A DNA stretch of 54,777 nt. Source: an uncultured Intestinimonas sp. (GTDB lineage: Bacteria > Bacillota > Clostridia > Oscillospirales > Oscillospiraceae). Made by a program: the position numbers and the translations under genes. The first letter of the stretch is position 1; every line of letters starts with the position of its first letter. The notes beneath the pieces were generated by a model. The model was not told where the DNA came from. It saw only the letters and a program-made list of their open reading frames with translations, and searched no databases. The stretch covers positions 1 to 54,777 of the forward strand of contig NZ_CALXEE010000005.1 of the NCBI RefSeq assembly GCF_944387245.1, read 5' to 3'. Of the stretch, positions 33,657 through 42,035 are shown piece by piece.

Positions 33657-34179
33657 TCTGGACCTTCTGCACCGCCTCGGCGCCCTTGAGCACCTCCACC
33701 AGCTTCAGTCCGAAGGGGAAGGCGGCGCCGGCGGCCTGGCCGGTGACGAACTTTCCGTCCACCACCACCTGGGCCTCATGGTCCACGGCGGCGGAGCCCA
33801 TCTCCTCCCACACGCAGGGGTGGCAGGTGACGGGACGGCGATCCAGCATGCCCATGTGGGCCAGGATGGAGGGGGCGGCGCAGATGGCCGCCAGCCAGCA
33901 GCCCAGGTCCCGGGCCTTCTGGATGAGGGCGGTGGCGAAGAGATCCATCTGGATGGAGGCCACGCCGCCCAGCCCGCCGGGCAGCACCAGCATCTCCATA
34001 TCCTCTGTCTTCACCTGTTCCAGAGTCATATCGGCGGTGACGGTGATGCCGTGGCTTCCCTTCACCGCGAGACCATCCAGGCCCACATAGGCCACATCCA
34101 CACCGGCCCGCCGCAGCAGGTCGCCGGGGACGATGGCCTCGGCCTCCTCAAAACCTTCTCCCAGCAGAATATATACCAT
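33634..34179 (-). CDS. DJ-1/PfpI family protein
   Basis: 181 residues. DJ-1/YajL-type fold: VYILLGEGFEEAEAIVPGDLLRRAGVDV carries the conserved Glu, and the nucleophilic elbow is AAICAAPSIL with the reactive Cys. The family includes glyoxalase III, protein deglycase candidates and redox chaperones; the exact activity cannot be told. The small size and the C-terminal AFPFGLKLVEVLKG fit the DJ-1 subgroup. Confidence 0.92.
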   Translation of the reverse strand: MVYILLGEGFEEAEAIVPGDLLRRAGVDVAYVGLDGLAVKGSHGITVTADMTLEQVKTEDMEMLVLPGGLGGVASIQMDLFATALIQKARDLGCWLAAICAAPSILAHMGMLDRRPVTCHPCVWEEMGSAAVDHEAQVVVDGKFVTGQAAGAAFPFGLKLVEVLKGAEAVQKVQNGILYRS

Positions 34180-34215
34180 GGATCATTCTCCTCCAAATAT
34201 ACTTGATGGTCCCTG

Positions 34216-34884
34216 TCACAGCAGGGCGCTGACCCGGCCCCAGATCTGTTGATGGATGACCTCCGGCGGGAGCACCGCCCCCGTCTCGTCCACACAGGAC
34301 ACCCGCTCCCAGCCGCACAGCCCGGCGGCGGCCAGGGCCGCCTTCCGGCAGCGGCGGAGGTATTCGGTATCCACCTCGTGGATGTCGCCGGTGGTGTGGG
34401 TCTCCCCCTCCCGGCGGCGGAGCATCTCCACCGCCCGGTCGGTGGGCATGTCCAGATAGAGGACCAGGTCCGGGGCGGGCAGCCCCAGCTTGTGGTATTC
34501 AAAATCAAAGAGCCAGCGCAGGAAGGGCTCCCACGCCTCCTCCGGCAGCTTACTGGTCTGATGGACGGCGTTGGAGGTGGTGTAGCGGTCGGCCAGGATG
34601 AGTCCGCCCCCCTCGTAGTCTTCCCCCCACACCTTCTTGTAAGATGCGTACCGGTCCACCGCGTAGAAGGTGGAGGCGGCGTAGGCGTTCACGTCGTCGG
34701 GGTGGGAGCCGAACTCGCCCCCCAGATACATCCGCACCAGGGCCGACGAGGGCTCCTGATACTGGGGAAAAACGATGCGGTGGAAGGGCTTGCCCGCCTC
34801 CTCCATCCGGCGGCACAGGAGGCCGAACTGGGTGGACTTGCCCGACCCGTCGGTGCCCTCCAGCACGATGAGTCTGCCCTTCAT
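34216..34884 (-). CDS. tmk: Thymidylate kinase-like protein
   Basis: 222 residues. The P-loop VLEGTDGSGKST, the DRY motif in ILADRYTTSNAVHQ and the lid-like REGETHTTGDIHEVDTEYLRR fit dTMP kinase. It phosphorylates dTMP to dTDP for DNA synthesis. Asp-Arg-Tyr spacing and a longer central region resemble the clostridial second-type Tmk, so a related deoxynucleoside kinase is an alternative. It overlaps the TagA-like gene by 4 bp. Confidence 0.85.
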   Translation of the reverse strand: MKGRLIVLEGTDGSGKSTQFGLLCRRMEEAGKPFHRIVFPQYQEPSSALVRMYLGGEFGSHPDDVNAYAASTFYAVDRYASYKKVWGEDYEGGGLILADRYTTSNAVHQTSKLPEEAWEPFLRWLFDFEYHKLGLPAPDLVLYLDMPTDRAVEMLRRREGETHTTGDIHEVDTEYLRRCRKAALAAAGLCGWERVSCVDETGAVLPPEVIHQQIWGRVSALL

Positions 34885-35612
34885 GCCCGCTTCCCCGCCT
34901 TTCCCCGCTCGCCCAGGGCGGCCACCAGGAAAAGGGGCAGCCGGGCCATGCGGCCGATGCGCTTGGGCTCCTTGGTCAGGCGGTAGAGCCACTCCAGGCC
35001 CAGCTTCTGCCAGGCCTCCGGCGCCCGCTCCACCACGCCGGCAAAGACGTCCAGGCTTCCGCCCAGACCAGCCATGAGCCTGGCGCCGGTGGCGGGGCCG
35101 TTTTTCACCATCCAGTACTCCTGCTTGGGGGCGCCCAGGCAGACAAAGACCACGTCGGCCTCGGCCGCCCGGATGGCCTCCACCACGGGGCCGTCCTCCT
35201 TGAAGTAGCCGTCGTGGGTGCCGCAGATGGTAAGGCCGGGGTATTTGGCCTCCAGCCGGGCGGCGGCGGCCTCGGCCACCCCGGGCTTGGCCCCCAGCAG
35301 GTAGAGCCGCAGGCCGGTTTTCGCCATGTGCTCCATGAGCTTCCCGGCAAAGTCGATGCCGGGGCAGCGGCCCTTCAGCGGCCGGCCCAGGAGCCTGGCG
35401 GCGTACACCACGCCGATACCGTCGGGGAGCACCAGGTCCGCCCCGTTGAGGGCCTGCCGGAAGGGCTCCTCCCGCCGTGCCCGGTCCACCAGCTCCGGGT
35501 TGGGGGTCACCACATAGTGGAATCCACCCGCTTCTATCATCCCGGCGGCCGCTTTGGCCGCCTCGTCCAGGGTCAGGTCATCAAAACTGACCCCCATGAT
35601 CTCTGTCCGCAA
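34881..35612 (-). CDS. WecG/TagA/CpsF glycosyltransferase (GT26)
   Basis: About 243 residues. The GT26 signature is clear: VTPNPELVDRARREEPFRQALNGADLVLPDGIGVVYAARLLG, and GAPKQEYWMVKN with GLGGSLDVFAG. TagA adds N-acetylmannosamine to lipid-linked GlcNAc in wall teichoic acid synthesis. I prefer a TTG start at 35612, eight bases after GGAGG; ATGs at 35627 and 35636 lie upstream of that RBS. It heads an operon with tmk, DJ-1 and the cyclo-ligase. Confidence 0.9.
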   Translation of the reverse strand: MRTEIMGVSFDDLTLDEAAKAAAGMIEAGGFHYVVTPNPELVDRARREEPFRQALNGADLVLPDGIGVVYAARLLGRPLKGRCPGIDFAGKLMEHMAKTGLRLYLLGAKPGVAEAAAARLEAKYPGLTICGTHDGYFKEDGPVVEAIRAAEADVVFVCLGAPKQEYWMVKNGPATGARLMAGLGGSLDVFAGVVERAPEAWQKLGLEWLYRLTKEPKRIGRMARLPLFLVAALGERGKAGKRA

Positions 35613-35718
35613 GGCGCATGCCTCCATTTTTATCATTCCAGGCCATCATACCACAGGAACACTCAAAAGTCCATCGGAACCTGCCCGCTCCCTCCGTATC
35701 TTCATGAAAAATTAAGCA

Positions 35719-35746
35719 TTGACATTTCGGGAAAAGGGATTATAAT
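35719..35746 (+). promoter_or_regulatory. Promoter of the TrpXYZ-like ABC operon
   Basis: TTGACA (35719-35724), 16-bp spacer, TATAAT (35741-35746); both consensus. The leader is only about 60 bases, with no T-box visible. Confidence 0.85.
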
Positions 35747-35814
35747 ACAGACAATACTTTAGCGCAAAAAAGCAATGAAGTGCTTTACTTGCACAAATCG
35801 GAAGGATGAGAAGC

Positions 35815-36834
35815 ATGAATATTTTGTCGAAAGTGACCGCACTGGCCGCCGCCAGCGCCATGGTCCTGTCTCTGGCCGCCTGCGGCGGCGGCACCAGCAC
35901 CACCACCCCCGCCCCTGAGTCCTCTGCCCCCGCGTCCTCCGCTTCCGCCGAGGGCACCGCCGCCTACACCGTGGGCATCTGCCAGCAGATGACCCACGAC
36001 GCGCTGGACGCCGCCACCCAGGGCTTCAAGGACGCCCTCAACGAGTTGCTGCCCGGCCAGGTGACCTTTGAGGAGCAGGACGCCGGCGGCGAGTACGCCA
36101 ACTGCGGCACCATTATGGACGGCTTCGTCTCCGAGGGTGTGGACCTCATTCTGGCCAACGCCACCTATCCCCTCCAGGCCGCAGCCTCCGCCACCGCCAA
36201 CATCCCCGTGCTGGGCACCTCGGTGACCGACTACGCCACCGCCCTGTCCATCGACGACTGGACCGGCACCGTGGGCGGCAACATCTCCGGTACCTCCGAC
36301 CTGGCCCCCCTGGACCAGCAGGCCGCCATGCTCAACGAGCTCTTCCCCGACGCCACCAACGTGGGTCTCCTCTACTGCTCCGGCGAGCCCAACTCCGTCT
36401 ATCAGGTGGAGACCATCCAGGGCTACCTGGAGGACATGGGCTACACCTGTGAGCAGTACGCCTTCACCGACGTGAACGACCTGTCCTCCGTGGCCCAGAC
36501 CGCCTGCGACAACTCCGACGTCATCTACATCCCCACCGACAACACCGCCGCCGCCAACACCGAGACCATCGCCAACGTGGTGATCCCCGCCGGCGTGCCC
36601 GTCATTGCCGGTGAGTCCGGCATCTGCTCCGGCTGCGGCGTGGCCACCCTCTCCATCAGCTACTACGACATCGGCTACAAGACCGGCGAGATGGCGGCCC
36701 AGATCCTCACCGGCGAGGCCGATATCTCCACCATGCCTGTGGAGTACGCTCCCAACGTCACCAAGATGTACAACGCCGCCAACTGCGAGGCCCTGGGTCT
36801 CACCATGCCCGAGGATTACGAGCCCATCGCCTGA
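35815..36834 (+). CDS. ABC transporter substrate-binding lipoprotein (TrpX-like)
   Basis: About 339 residues. Signal peptide with lipobox SLAAC-GGG, then a Ser/Thr/Pro/Ala-rich linker and the ABC substrate-binding (DUF534-like) fold: YTVGICQQMTHDALDAATQGFKDALNE, PVLGTSVTDYATALS, DVIYIPTDNTAAANTETIANV and GYKTGEMAAQILTG. Related TrpX proteins bind tryptophan or tyrosine; the ligand here is not proved. The ATG at 35815 follows GAAGGA; ATG 35806 overlaps that RBS. Unusually, the permease gene starts 382 bp downstream. Confidence 0.9.
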   Translation: MNILSKVTALAAASAMVLSLAACGGGTSTTTPAPESSAPASSASAEGTAAYTVGICQQMTHDALDAATQGFKDALNELLPGQVTFEEQDAGGEYANCGTIMDGFVSEGVDLILANATYPLQAAASATANIPVLGTSVTDYATALSIDDWTGTVGGNISGTSDLAPLDQQAAMLNELFPDATNVGLLYCSGEPNSVYQVETIQGYLEDMGYTCEQYAFTDVNDLSSVAQTACDNSDVIYIPTDNTAAANTETIANVVIPAGVPVIAGESGICSGCGVATLSISYYDIGYKTGEMAAQILTGEADISTMPVEYAPNVTKMYNAANCEALGLTMPEDYEPIA

Positions 36835-36862
36835 TCCTCTCTCCCCCTTCTAAAATCGTAAA

Positions 36863-36892
36863 AACAGCGGGGCGCTCTGCGCCTCCGCTGTT
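36863..36892. repeat. 30-bp hairpin repeat, copy 1
   Basis: Starts AACAGCGGGGCGCTCTGCGC and ends CTCCGCTGTT; it folds as AACAGCGG / CCGCTGTT with an inner GCGC/GCGC. The same 30 bases recur at 37136-37165. Copy 1 sits 28 bp after the binding-protein stop without a T run. Confidence 0.9.
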
Positions 36893-37135
36893 GAGGCTGC
36901 CGACTTTGTCGGCAGCCTCTCTCAAAAATGCAAGCATTTTTTCGAAGGGAGGCAGGCCGCCACGCGCATAATTTGGCCTAAGGCCAAATTCCACACTCGC
37001 GGCCTGAGCAGTGTTTTTTCCGAGGCACATGTCCCCGGAAAAAACAGACTTCATTTGATTCCGTCGTCTGCGGACGACAGAACTCTGCGAGGCTCTTGCA
37101 CGTCATTTGACCCATGCGCTTTTCTCTACACGCTG
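36893..37135. other. Hairpin cluster inside the ABC operon
   Basis: Four perfect hairpins lie between the two 30-bp copies: GAGGCTGCCGA / TCGGCAGCCTC (36893-36919), AATTTGGCCT-A-AGGCCAAATT (36970-36990), GTTTTTTCCG / CGGAAAAAAC (37013-37045) and GTCGTC / GACGAC (37063-37078). No reading frame is convincing. Confidence 0.8.
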
Positions 37136-37165
37136 AACAGCGGGGCGCTCTGCGCCTCCGCTGTT
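37136..37165 (+). repeat. 30-bp hairpin repeat, copy 2
   Basis: Identical to copy 1 at 36863-36892 and here followed by TTTTT, so it looks like an intrinsic terminator or attenuator 51 bp before the permease start. Confidence 0.88.
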
Positions 37166-37216
37166 TTTGCGCCTTTCCCGCCCGAGGCGGAATCCACCTT
37201 TTGGAGGTATCGAACT

Positions 37217-38164
37217 ATGGATTTCCTGCTCTCTTTCCTCAACTCCATGCCCGGCGCCTTCGGACAGGGCCTGGCCTGGGGCATCATGGCCATCGGGGTG
37301 TACATCACCTTCCGGATTCTGGACATCGCCGACCTGACCGTGGACGGCTCCCTGGCCACCGGCGGCGCGGTGGCCGCCCTGGGCATCACCATGGGCCTCA
37401 ATCCCTGGCTGGCCCTCCTGATGGCCGTCATCGCCGGCATGCTGGCCGGTCTGGTCACCGGACTGCTCCACACCGCCTGCGGCATCCCCGCCATCCTCTC
37501 CGGCATCCTGACCCAGCTGGCCCTCTACTCCATCAACCTGCGCATCATGGCCATCGGCAGCGGCGCCAGCACCAAGGCCACCCTGGCCCTCAGCGTGGAC
37601 AAGCAGCCCCTGCTGGTCTCCTCCCGCTACATCCGTGAGATGAGCCTGCGCAACCCCCTGCTGCTGCTGGCCGTCCTCACCGTGGTGGTCATCGCCGTAC
37701 TCTACTGGTTCTTCGGCACCGAGCTGGGCTGCTCCCTCCGGGCCACCGGCGCCAACCCCAACATGGCCCGGGCCCAGGGCATCAACACCAACACCGCCAA
37801 GGTGCTGGGTCTGGTGGTCTCCAACGGCCTGGTGGCCCTCTCCGGCGGCCTGCTGGCCCAGTACCAGGGCAGCTCCACCGTGGATATGGGCCGGGGCGCC
37901 ATCGTCATCGGCCTGGCCGCCGTCATCATCGGCGAGGTGCTCCTGGGCAAGGTCTTTGTCAACTTCGCCCTCAAACTGCTCTCCGCCGTCATCGGCTCCA
38001 TCATCTACTACATTGTGCTTCAGTTTGTGCTCCGGCTGGGCCTGGAGTCCACCGACCTGAAGCTGCTCTCCGCCGTGGTGGTGGCCCTCTTCCTCACCAT
38101 CCCCTACTGGAAGGGCAAGTACTTCACCAAAACGGCTCGAAAGGAGGCGGCGCGCAATGCTTGA
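37217..38164 (+). CDS. ABC transporter permease (TrpY-like)
   Basis: 315 residues, about eight or nine membrane helices. The branched-chain-type (BPD_transp_2) permease fold shows in FGQGLAWGIMAIGVYITFRILDIADLTVDGSLATGGAV and the coupling region RATGANPNMARAQGINTNTAKVLGLVVSNGLVALSGGLLAQYQG. ATG at 37217 follows TTGGAGG; an in-frame extension upstream runs through the hairpin cluster and was rejected. It overlaps the ATPase gene by 8 bp. Confidence 0.92.
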   Translation: MDFLLSFLNSMPGAFGQGLAWGIMAIGVYITFRILDIADLTVDGSLATGGAVAALGITMGLNPWLALLMAVIAGMLAGLVTGLLHTACGIPAILSGILTQLALYSINLRIMAIGSGASTKATLALSVDKQPLLVSSRYIREMSLRNPLLLLAVLTVVVIAVLYWFFGTELGCSLRATGANPNMARAQGINTNTAKVLGLVVSNGLVALSGGLLAQYQGSSTVDMGRGAIVIGLAAVIIGEVLLGKVFVNFALKLLSAVIGSIIYYIVLQFVLRLGLESTDLKLLSAVVVALFLTIPYWKGKYFTKTARKEAARNA

Positions 38165-38951
38165 GCTCAAAGAGATCTACAAGACCTTCAACGCCGGCAC
38201 CATCAATGAAAAGAGGGCCCTCAACGGGGTCTCCCTCACCCTGGCCGACGGGGACTTCGTCACCGTCATCGGCGGCAACGGCGCCGGCAAATCCACCCTG
38301 CTCAACGCTGTGGCGGGGGTGTGGCCGGTGGACTCCGGCACCATCTCCATCGACGGCATCGACGTCACCCGCCTGCCTGAGCACAAGCGGGCCCAGTACA
38401 TCGGCCGGGTCTTTCAGGACCCCATGATGGGCACCGCCGCTACCATGCAGATCGAGGAGAACCTGGCCCTTGCCGCCCGCCGGGGCAAGCCCCGGGGCCT
38501 GAAGGCGGGCATCACCGCCAGCGAGCGGAAGGAGTACCGGGAGCTCCTCAAGATCCTGGACCTGGGCCTGGAGGACCGGCTCACCGCCAAGGTGGGGCTT
38601 CTCTCCGGCGGACAACGCCAGGCCCTCACCCTCCTCATGGCCAGCCTGGTCAAACCCAAGCTCCTCCTCCTGGACGAGCACACCGCCGCCCTGGACCCCA
38701 AGACGGCGGCCAAGGTGCTGGACGCCACCGAGAAGATCGTCCAGCGGGACAGGCTCACCACCCTGATGATCACCCACAACATGCGTGACGCCATTGCCCA
38801 CGGAAACCGCCTCATCATGATGTATGAGGGACGGGTGGCGGTGGACGTCTCCGGCGAGGAGAAGAAGAACCTCACTGTGGAGCAGCTCCTCTCCCTCTTC
38901 AGCCAGGCCAGCGGATCGGACGAAGCCGACGACAAGCTCCTGCTGGGCTGA
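38157..38951 (+). CDS. ABC transporter ATP-binding protein (TrpZ-like)
   Basis: 264 residues. Walker A GGNGAGKST, Q-loop in GRVFQDP, signature LSGGQRQALTLL, Walker B LLLLDEHTAALDP and switch His in MITHNMRDA. It powers import by the preceding permease and binding protein. A terminator follows at 38974. Confidence 0.95.
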   Translation: MLELKEIYKTFNAGTINEKRALNGVSLTLADGDFVTVIGGNGAGKSTLLNAVAGVWPVDSGTISIDGIDVTRLPEHKRAQYIGRVFQDPMMGTAATMQIEENLALAARRGKPRGLKAGITASERKEYRELLKILDLGLEDRLTAKVGLLSGGQRQALTLLMASLVKPKLLLLDEHTAALDPKTAAKVLDATEKIVQRDRLTTLMITHNMRDAIAHGNRLIMMYEGRVAVDVSGEEKKNLTVEQLLSLFSQASGSDEADDKLLLG

Positions 38952-38973
38952 GCACGTATCCCCAGGCAGCACG

Positions 38974-39017
38974 ATGCCGCTGTCTTCCGCGTTTTCGCGG
39001 GAGGCAGCGGCATTTTT
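38974..39017 (+). terminator. Terminator of the ABC operon
   Basis: ATGCCGCTG ... CAGCGGCAT with an inner CCGCG/CGCGG stem, then TTTTTG on the plus strand. Confidence 0.85.
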
Positions 39018-39024
39018 GTTTCTT

Positions 39025-39966
39025 TTATAACTCTGCTCCGCTCTCACCTGCGGCACCTGGAGCCGCCGCTCCGACCCACGCCGCGGCCTCCGGCGCGCAG
39101 AAGCGGATGAAGGCCTCCATCTCCCTGGTGGCCCATTTCTCCCGATGGTAGAAGATCTGCTCGTACATCACCGCCTGGAGGTCGCTGACCTCCACCACCG
39201 TCAGCTTGCCCTGTTGTACCGGCTCCTCCACCAGAAAGCGTGGCAGGAAGGAAAGCCCCTCCGTCTCCTCCAGCACCCGGAGGAGGAAGGAGGCGTAGCT
39301 GCTCTCCAGCGCCGGTGTGATGGCCCGGTCCAGGGTGGCCAGCCGCCGGTCCAGCAGGCGGCGGTAGTTGGCGTCCCGCTCGGTGAGATAAAAGGGCCGG
39401 TCCAGCAGATCCACCAGATGGTGGGGGCCGGGTCCCAGCTCCCGTCCCAGCTCCGCCGAAGCCACCACCACCACCTCCTCCTGCCGCTCCAGCACCTTGC
39501 ACCAGCTGTTGTTGTAGAGGGGCTCCTCCAGGATGTAGATGATGTCCAGCTCTCCCCGCTCCATTTTGGCGATGAGCTCCTCCGGGATGCCTGTGGTGAT
39601 CTGGATGCTCACCTTGGGGTGCTGCACCCGGAACCGCCGCACGATCCCCGGCAGCCGGGCATAGCACAGGGACTCCAGCGTGCCGATGTGGAGCTGCCCG
39701 TTCAGCTCCCCCTCCACGGACAGGGAGAGGGCAGCATGGTTGACCTCCTGGATAATGTTGTAGGCGCTGTCCAGAAACTGTTTTCCCTGGGCAGTGAGCA
39801 CCACCCGCTTATACATGCGGTCAAACAGGCGCACGTGGAGCTCCTCCTCCAGCTGGCGGATCTGCACCGTCACCGCCGACTGGGAGTAGCCCAGACTGGC
39901 CGCTGCTTTGGAAAAGCTCTCAAACTGGGCCGCCCGGATAAACGTGGTGATCTGCCGAAGTTCCAT
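39025..39966 (-). CDS. LysR family regulator (probable serine regulator)
   Basis: 313 residues. The N-terminal winged HTH is standard LysR (MELRQITTFIRAAQFESFSKAAASLGYSQSAVTVQIRQLEEELHVRLFDR), and the C-terminal periplasmic-binding-like domain begins at about residue 90 (LNGQLHIGTLESLCYARLPGIVRRF). It is divergent from the symporter/serine dehydratase operon, the common layout for a LysR activator and its target, so serine is the presumed effector; this is inference. An extra Ala/Gly-rich tail follows the domain. Confidence 0.92.
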   Translation of the reverse strand: MELRQITTFIRAAQFESFSKAAASLGYSQSAVTVQIRQLEEELHVRLFDRMYKRVVLTAQGKQFLDSAYNIIQEVNHAALSLSVEGELNGQLHIGTLESLCYARLPGIVRRFRVQHPKVSIQITTGIPEELIAKMERGELDIIYILEEPLYNNSWCKVLERQEEVVVVASAELGRELGPGPHHLVDLLDRPFYLTERDANYRRLLDRRLATLDRAITPALESSYASFLLRVLEETEGLSFLPRFLVEEPVQQGKLTVVEVSDLQAVMYEQIFYHREKWATREMEAFIRFCAPEAAAWVGAAAPGAAGESGAEL

Positions 39967-40035
39967 GCCAACTCCTCCCTTCTGCCTTAAAAAGTGGTAT
40001 GAATTTTTTTAATTAAAATAATAAAAACGGTTTAT

Positions 40036-40064
40036 TTGATTAAACGTTATTGTCATGATAGACT
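40036..40064 (+). promoter_or_regulatory. Promoter of the serine catabolic operon
   Basis: TTGATT (40036-40041), 17-bp spacer, TAGACT (40059-40064). The 39990-40050 stretch is strikingly AT-rich with TTTTTTAATTAAAAT, typical of LysR-controlled divergent regions; no exact T-N11-A site was fixed. Confidence 0.5.
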
Positions 40065-40129
40065 AAAGCCACCACAAAGTCAACGGGGAAACTTAGCAAA
40101 AGAGCAAAATGTAAATAGGAGGAAACATT

Positions 40130-41350
40130 ATGGAAAAAAAGAAGTTCCGCATCGGGCTGATCCCGAAGCTCATCATCGCCATCATCCTGGGTATCCTCTT
40201 CGGCTCCTTTATGCCAGAGTGGTTTAACCGCGTGGTGGTCACCTTCTCTTCGATTTTCAGCACCTTCCTTTCCTTCGTGATCCCCCTGATGATCGTCGCC
40301 TACGTGACCATGGGCATCGCCAATCTGCGCAGCGGCGCGGGCAAGCTGTTGGTCATCACCGTGATCCTCTCCTACTTTTCCACCCTGGTGGCGGGCTCCG
40401 CCTCCTACCTGGTCTCCTCCAGACTGTTCCCCTCCTTTATGAGCGCGGGGGCTCTGGACCAGATCGCCGCCACCGCTGACGTTTCCCTGTCCGGCTACTT
40501 CTCTCTGTCCATCCCGCCCCTGCTGGACACCCTGTCCGCCGTCACCCTGGCCTTTGTGCTGGGCCTGTGCCTTTCCACCATGCGGGGCAAGGAGATCGGC
40601 GACAGCCTCTACCACGGTATGGAGGACTTCTCCGCCATCATTGACAAGGTACTCCACACCGTCATCATCCCCCTGCTGCCTCTCTACATCTGCGGCACCT
40701 TTACCAACATGACCTATTCCGGAAAGACCTTTGCCATCCTGGGCATCCTGTGGAAGGTGTTCCTGGTGGTCATCGCCATGCACCTCATCTATATCTGTAT
40801 CCAGTTCCTGGTGGCCGGCGTGATCTCCGGCAAGAACCCCATCACCCTCATCCGCAACCAGATCCCCGGCTATGCCACCGCCATCGGCACCCAGTCCTCC
40901 GCCGCTACCATCCCCGTCAACCTGGAGTGCGCCGCGAAGGACGGCATCCTGGAGGAGATCCGCAACTTCGTGGTACCCCTGTGCGCCAACATTCACATGG
41001 CCGGCTCCATGATCACCATCACCGCCTGCGCCACCGCCGTGTGCCTGATGTACCAGCTGCCCATCAGCCTGGGCACTGTGGTCCCCTTCATCATGACCCT
41101 GGGCATCGCCATGGTGGCCTCTCCCGGCGCACCCGGCGGCTCCATCATGACTGCCCTGCCCTTCCTCTACATGGTGTTCGGCACTGAGGCCGGTGACGTG
41201 AACGGCCCCATCTGCGCCATCATGGTGGCCCTCTATATCACCCAGGACTCCTTCGGCACCGCCTGCAACGTGTCCGGCGACAACGCCATCGGCACCATCG
41301 TGGACACCATTTACCGCAAATTCATCAACAAGACCCCTGTGAAGGAGTGA
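40130..41350 (+). CDS. DAACS-family dicarboxylate/amino acid symporter
   Basis: 406 residues, about eight membrane helices plus hairpins. It matches the glutamate/serine:cation symporter family (GltP/SstT type): PKLIIAIILGILFGSFMPEW, AIGTQSSAATIPVNLECAAKDGI with the serine-rich re-entrant motif, and MTLGIAMVASPGAPGGSIMTALPFL. The two dehydratase genes begin 4 bp later, so L-serine (or threonine) is the probable substrate. RBS AGGAGGA... is about 7 bases before the ATG. Confidence 0.9.
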   Translation: MEKKKFRIGLIPKLIIAIILGILFGSFMPEWFNRVVVTFSSIFSTFLSFVIPLMIVAYVTMGIANLRSGAGKLLVITVILSYFSTLVAGSASYLVSSRLFPSFMSAGALDQIAATADVSLSGYFSLSIPPLLDTLSAVTLAFVLGLCLSTMRGKEIGDSLYHGMEDFSAIIDKVLHTVIIPLLPLYICGTFTNMTYSGKTFAILGILWKVFLVVIAMHLIYICIQFLVAGVISGKNPITLIRNQIPGYATAIGTQSSAATIPVNLECAAKDGILEEIRNFVVPLCANIHMAGSMITITACATAVCLMYQLPISLGTVVPFIMTLGIAMVASPGAPGGSIMTALPFLYMVFGTEAGDVNGPICAIMVALYITQDSFGTACNVSGDNAIGTIVDTIYRKFINKTPVKE

Positions 41351-41354
41351 GCTT

Positions 41355-42023
41355 ATGTCCTTTATCAGCGTGTTCGACGTACTGGGCCCTAACATGGTCG
41401 GCCCCTCCAGCTCCCACACCGCCGGGGCCGTGGCCATTGCCAACGTGGCACACAAGCTGCTGGCGCCGCCGCTGAAGAAGGTGGACTTCACCCTCTACGG
41501 CTCCTTCGCCAAGACCTACCACGGCCACGGCACCGACCGGGCCCTGCTGGGCGGCATCATGGGTTTTTCCACCGACGATCTGTGCATCCGGGACTCCTTC
41601 CGCATCGCCAACGAGCGGGGGCTGGCCTTCTCCTTCACCCCCAATGAGACCGAGACCGACATCCACCCCAACACGGTGGACATCCGCATGGAGAACGCCG
41701 ACGGACAGGTCATGACCGTCCGGGGCGAGTCCCTGGGGGGCGGCAAGATGCACATCGTGCGCATCAACGGCGTCCACGTGGACTTCAGCGGCGAGTACGC
41801 CTCGGTGGTGGTGGTCCAGCAGGACAAGCCCGGCGTGGTGGCCCACATCACCAAGGTGCTCAGTGACCGCAATGTGAACATCGCCTTTATGCGTCTGTTC
41901 CGGGAGGGCAAGGGTGACACCGCTTACAGCATCATTGAGTCGGACGGCATCCTGCCCGACGGCATCCCGGAACAGCTCAAGACCAATCCACACATCCACG
42001 ACGTCATGATCGTCCAGCCGTAA
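41355..42023 (+). CDS. sdaAB: L-serine dehydratase, beta subunit
   Basis: 222 residues. The SDH_beta domain (FISVFDVLGPNMVGPSSSHTAGAVAIANVA) is followed by an ACT domain (SVVVVQQDKPGVVAHITKVLSDRNVNIAFMRLFR), which may bind serine as a regulator. With the alpha subunit it forms the iron-sulfur L-serine ammonia-lyase, making pyruvate and ammonia. Gap to the alpha gene is 12 bp. Confidence 0.96.
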   Translation: MSFISVFDVLGPNMVGPSSSHTAGAVAIANVAHKLLAPPLKKVDFTLYGSFAKTYHGHGTDRALLGGIMGFSTDDLCIRDSFRIANERGLAFSFTPNETETDIHPNTVDIRMENADGQVMTVRGESLGGGKMHIVRINGVHVDFSGEYASVVVVQQDKPGVVAHITKVLSDRNVNIAFMRLFREGKGDTAYSIIESDGILPDGIPEQLKTNPHIHDVMIVQP

Positions 42024-42035
42024 GGAGGGGACACA

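Noticed and set aside
36863-37165. Insertion sequence
   Set aside because: No transposase frame and no target duplication; only short hairpins and a 30-bp direct repeat.
37055-37216. N-terminal extension of the ABC permease through the hairpin cluster
   Set aside because: The extension lacks an RBS and translates copy 2 of the 30-bp hairpin; TTGGAGG before ATG 37217 gives the normal permease N-terminus.
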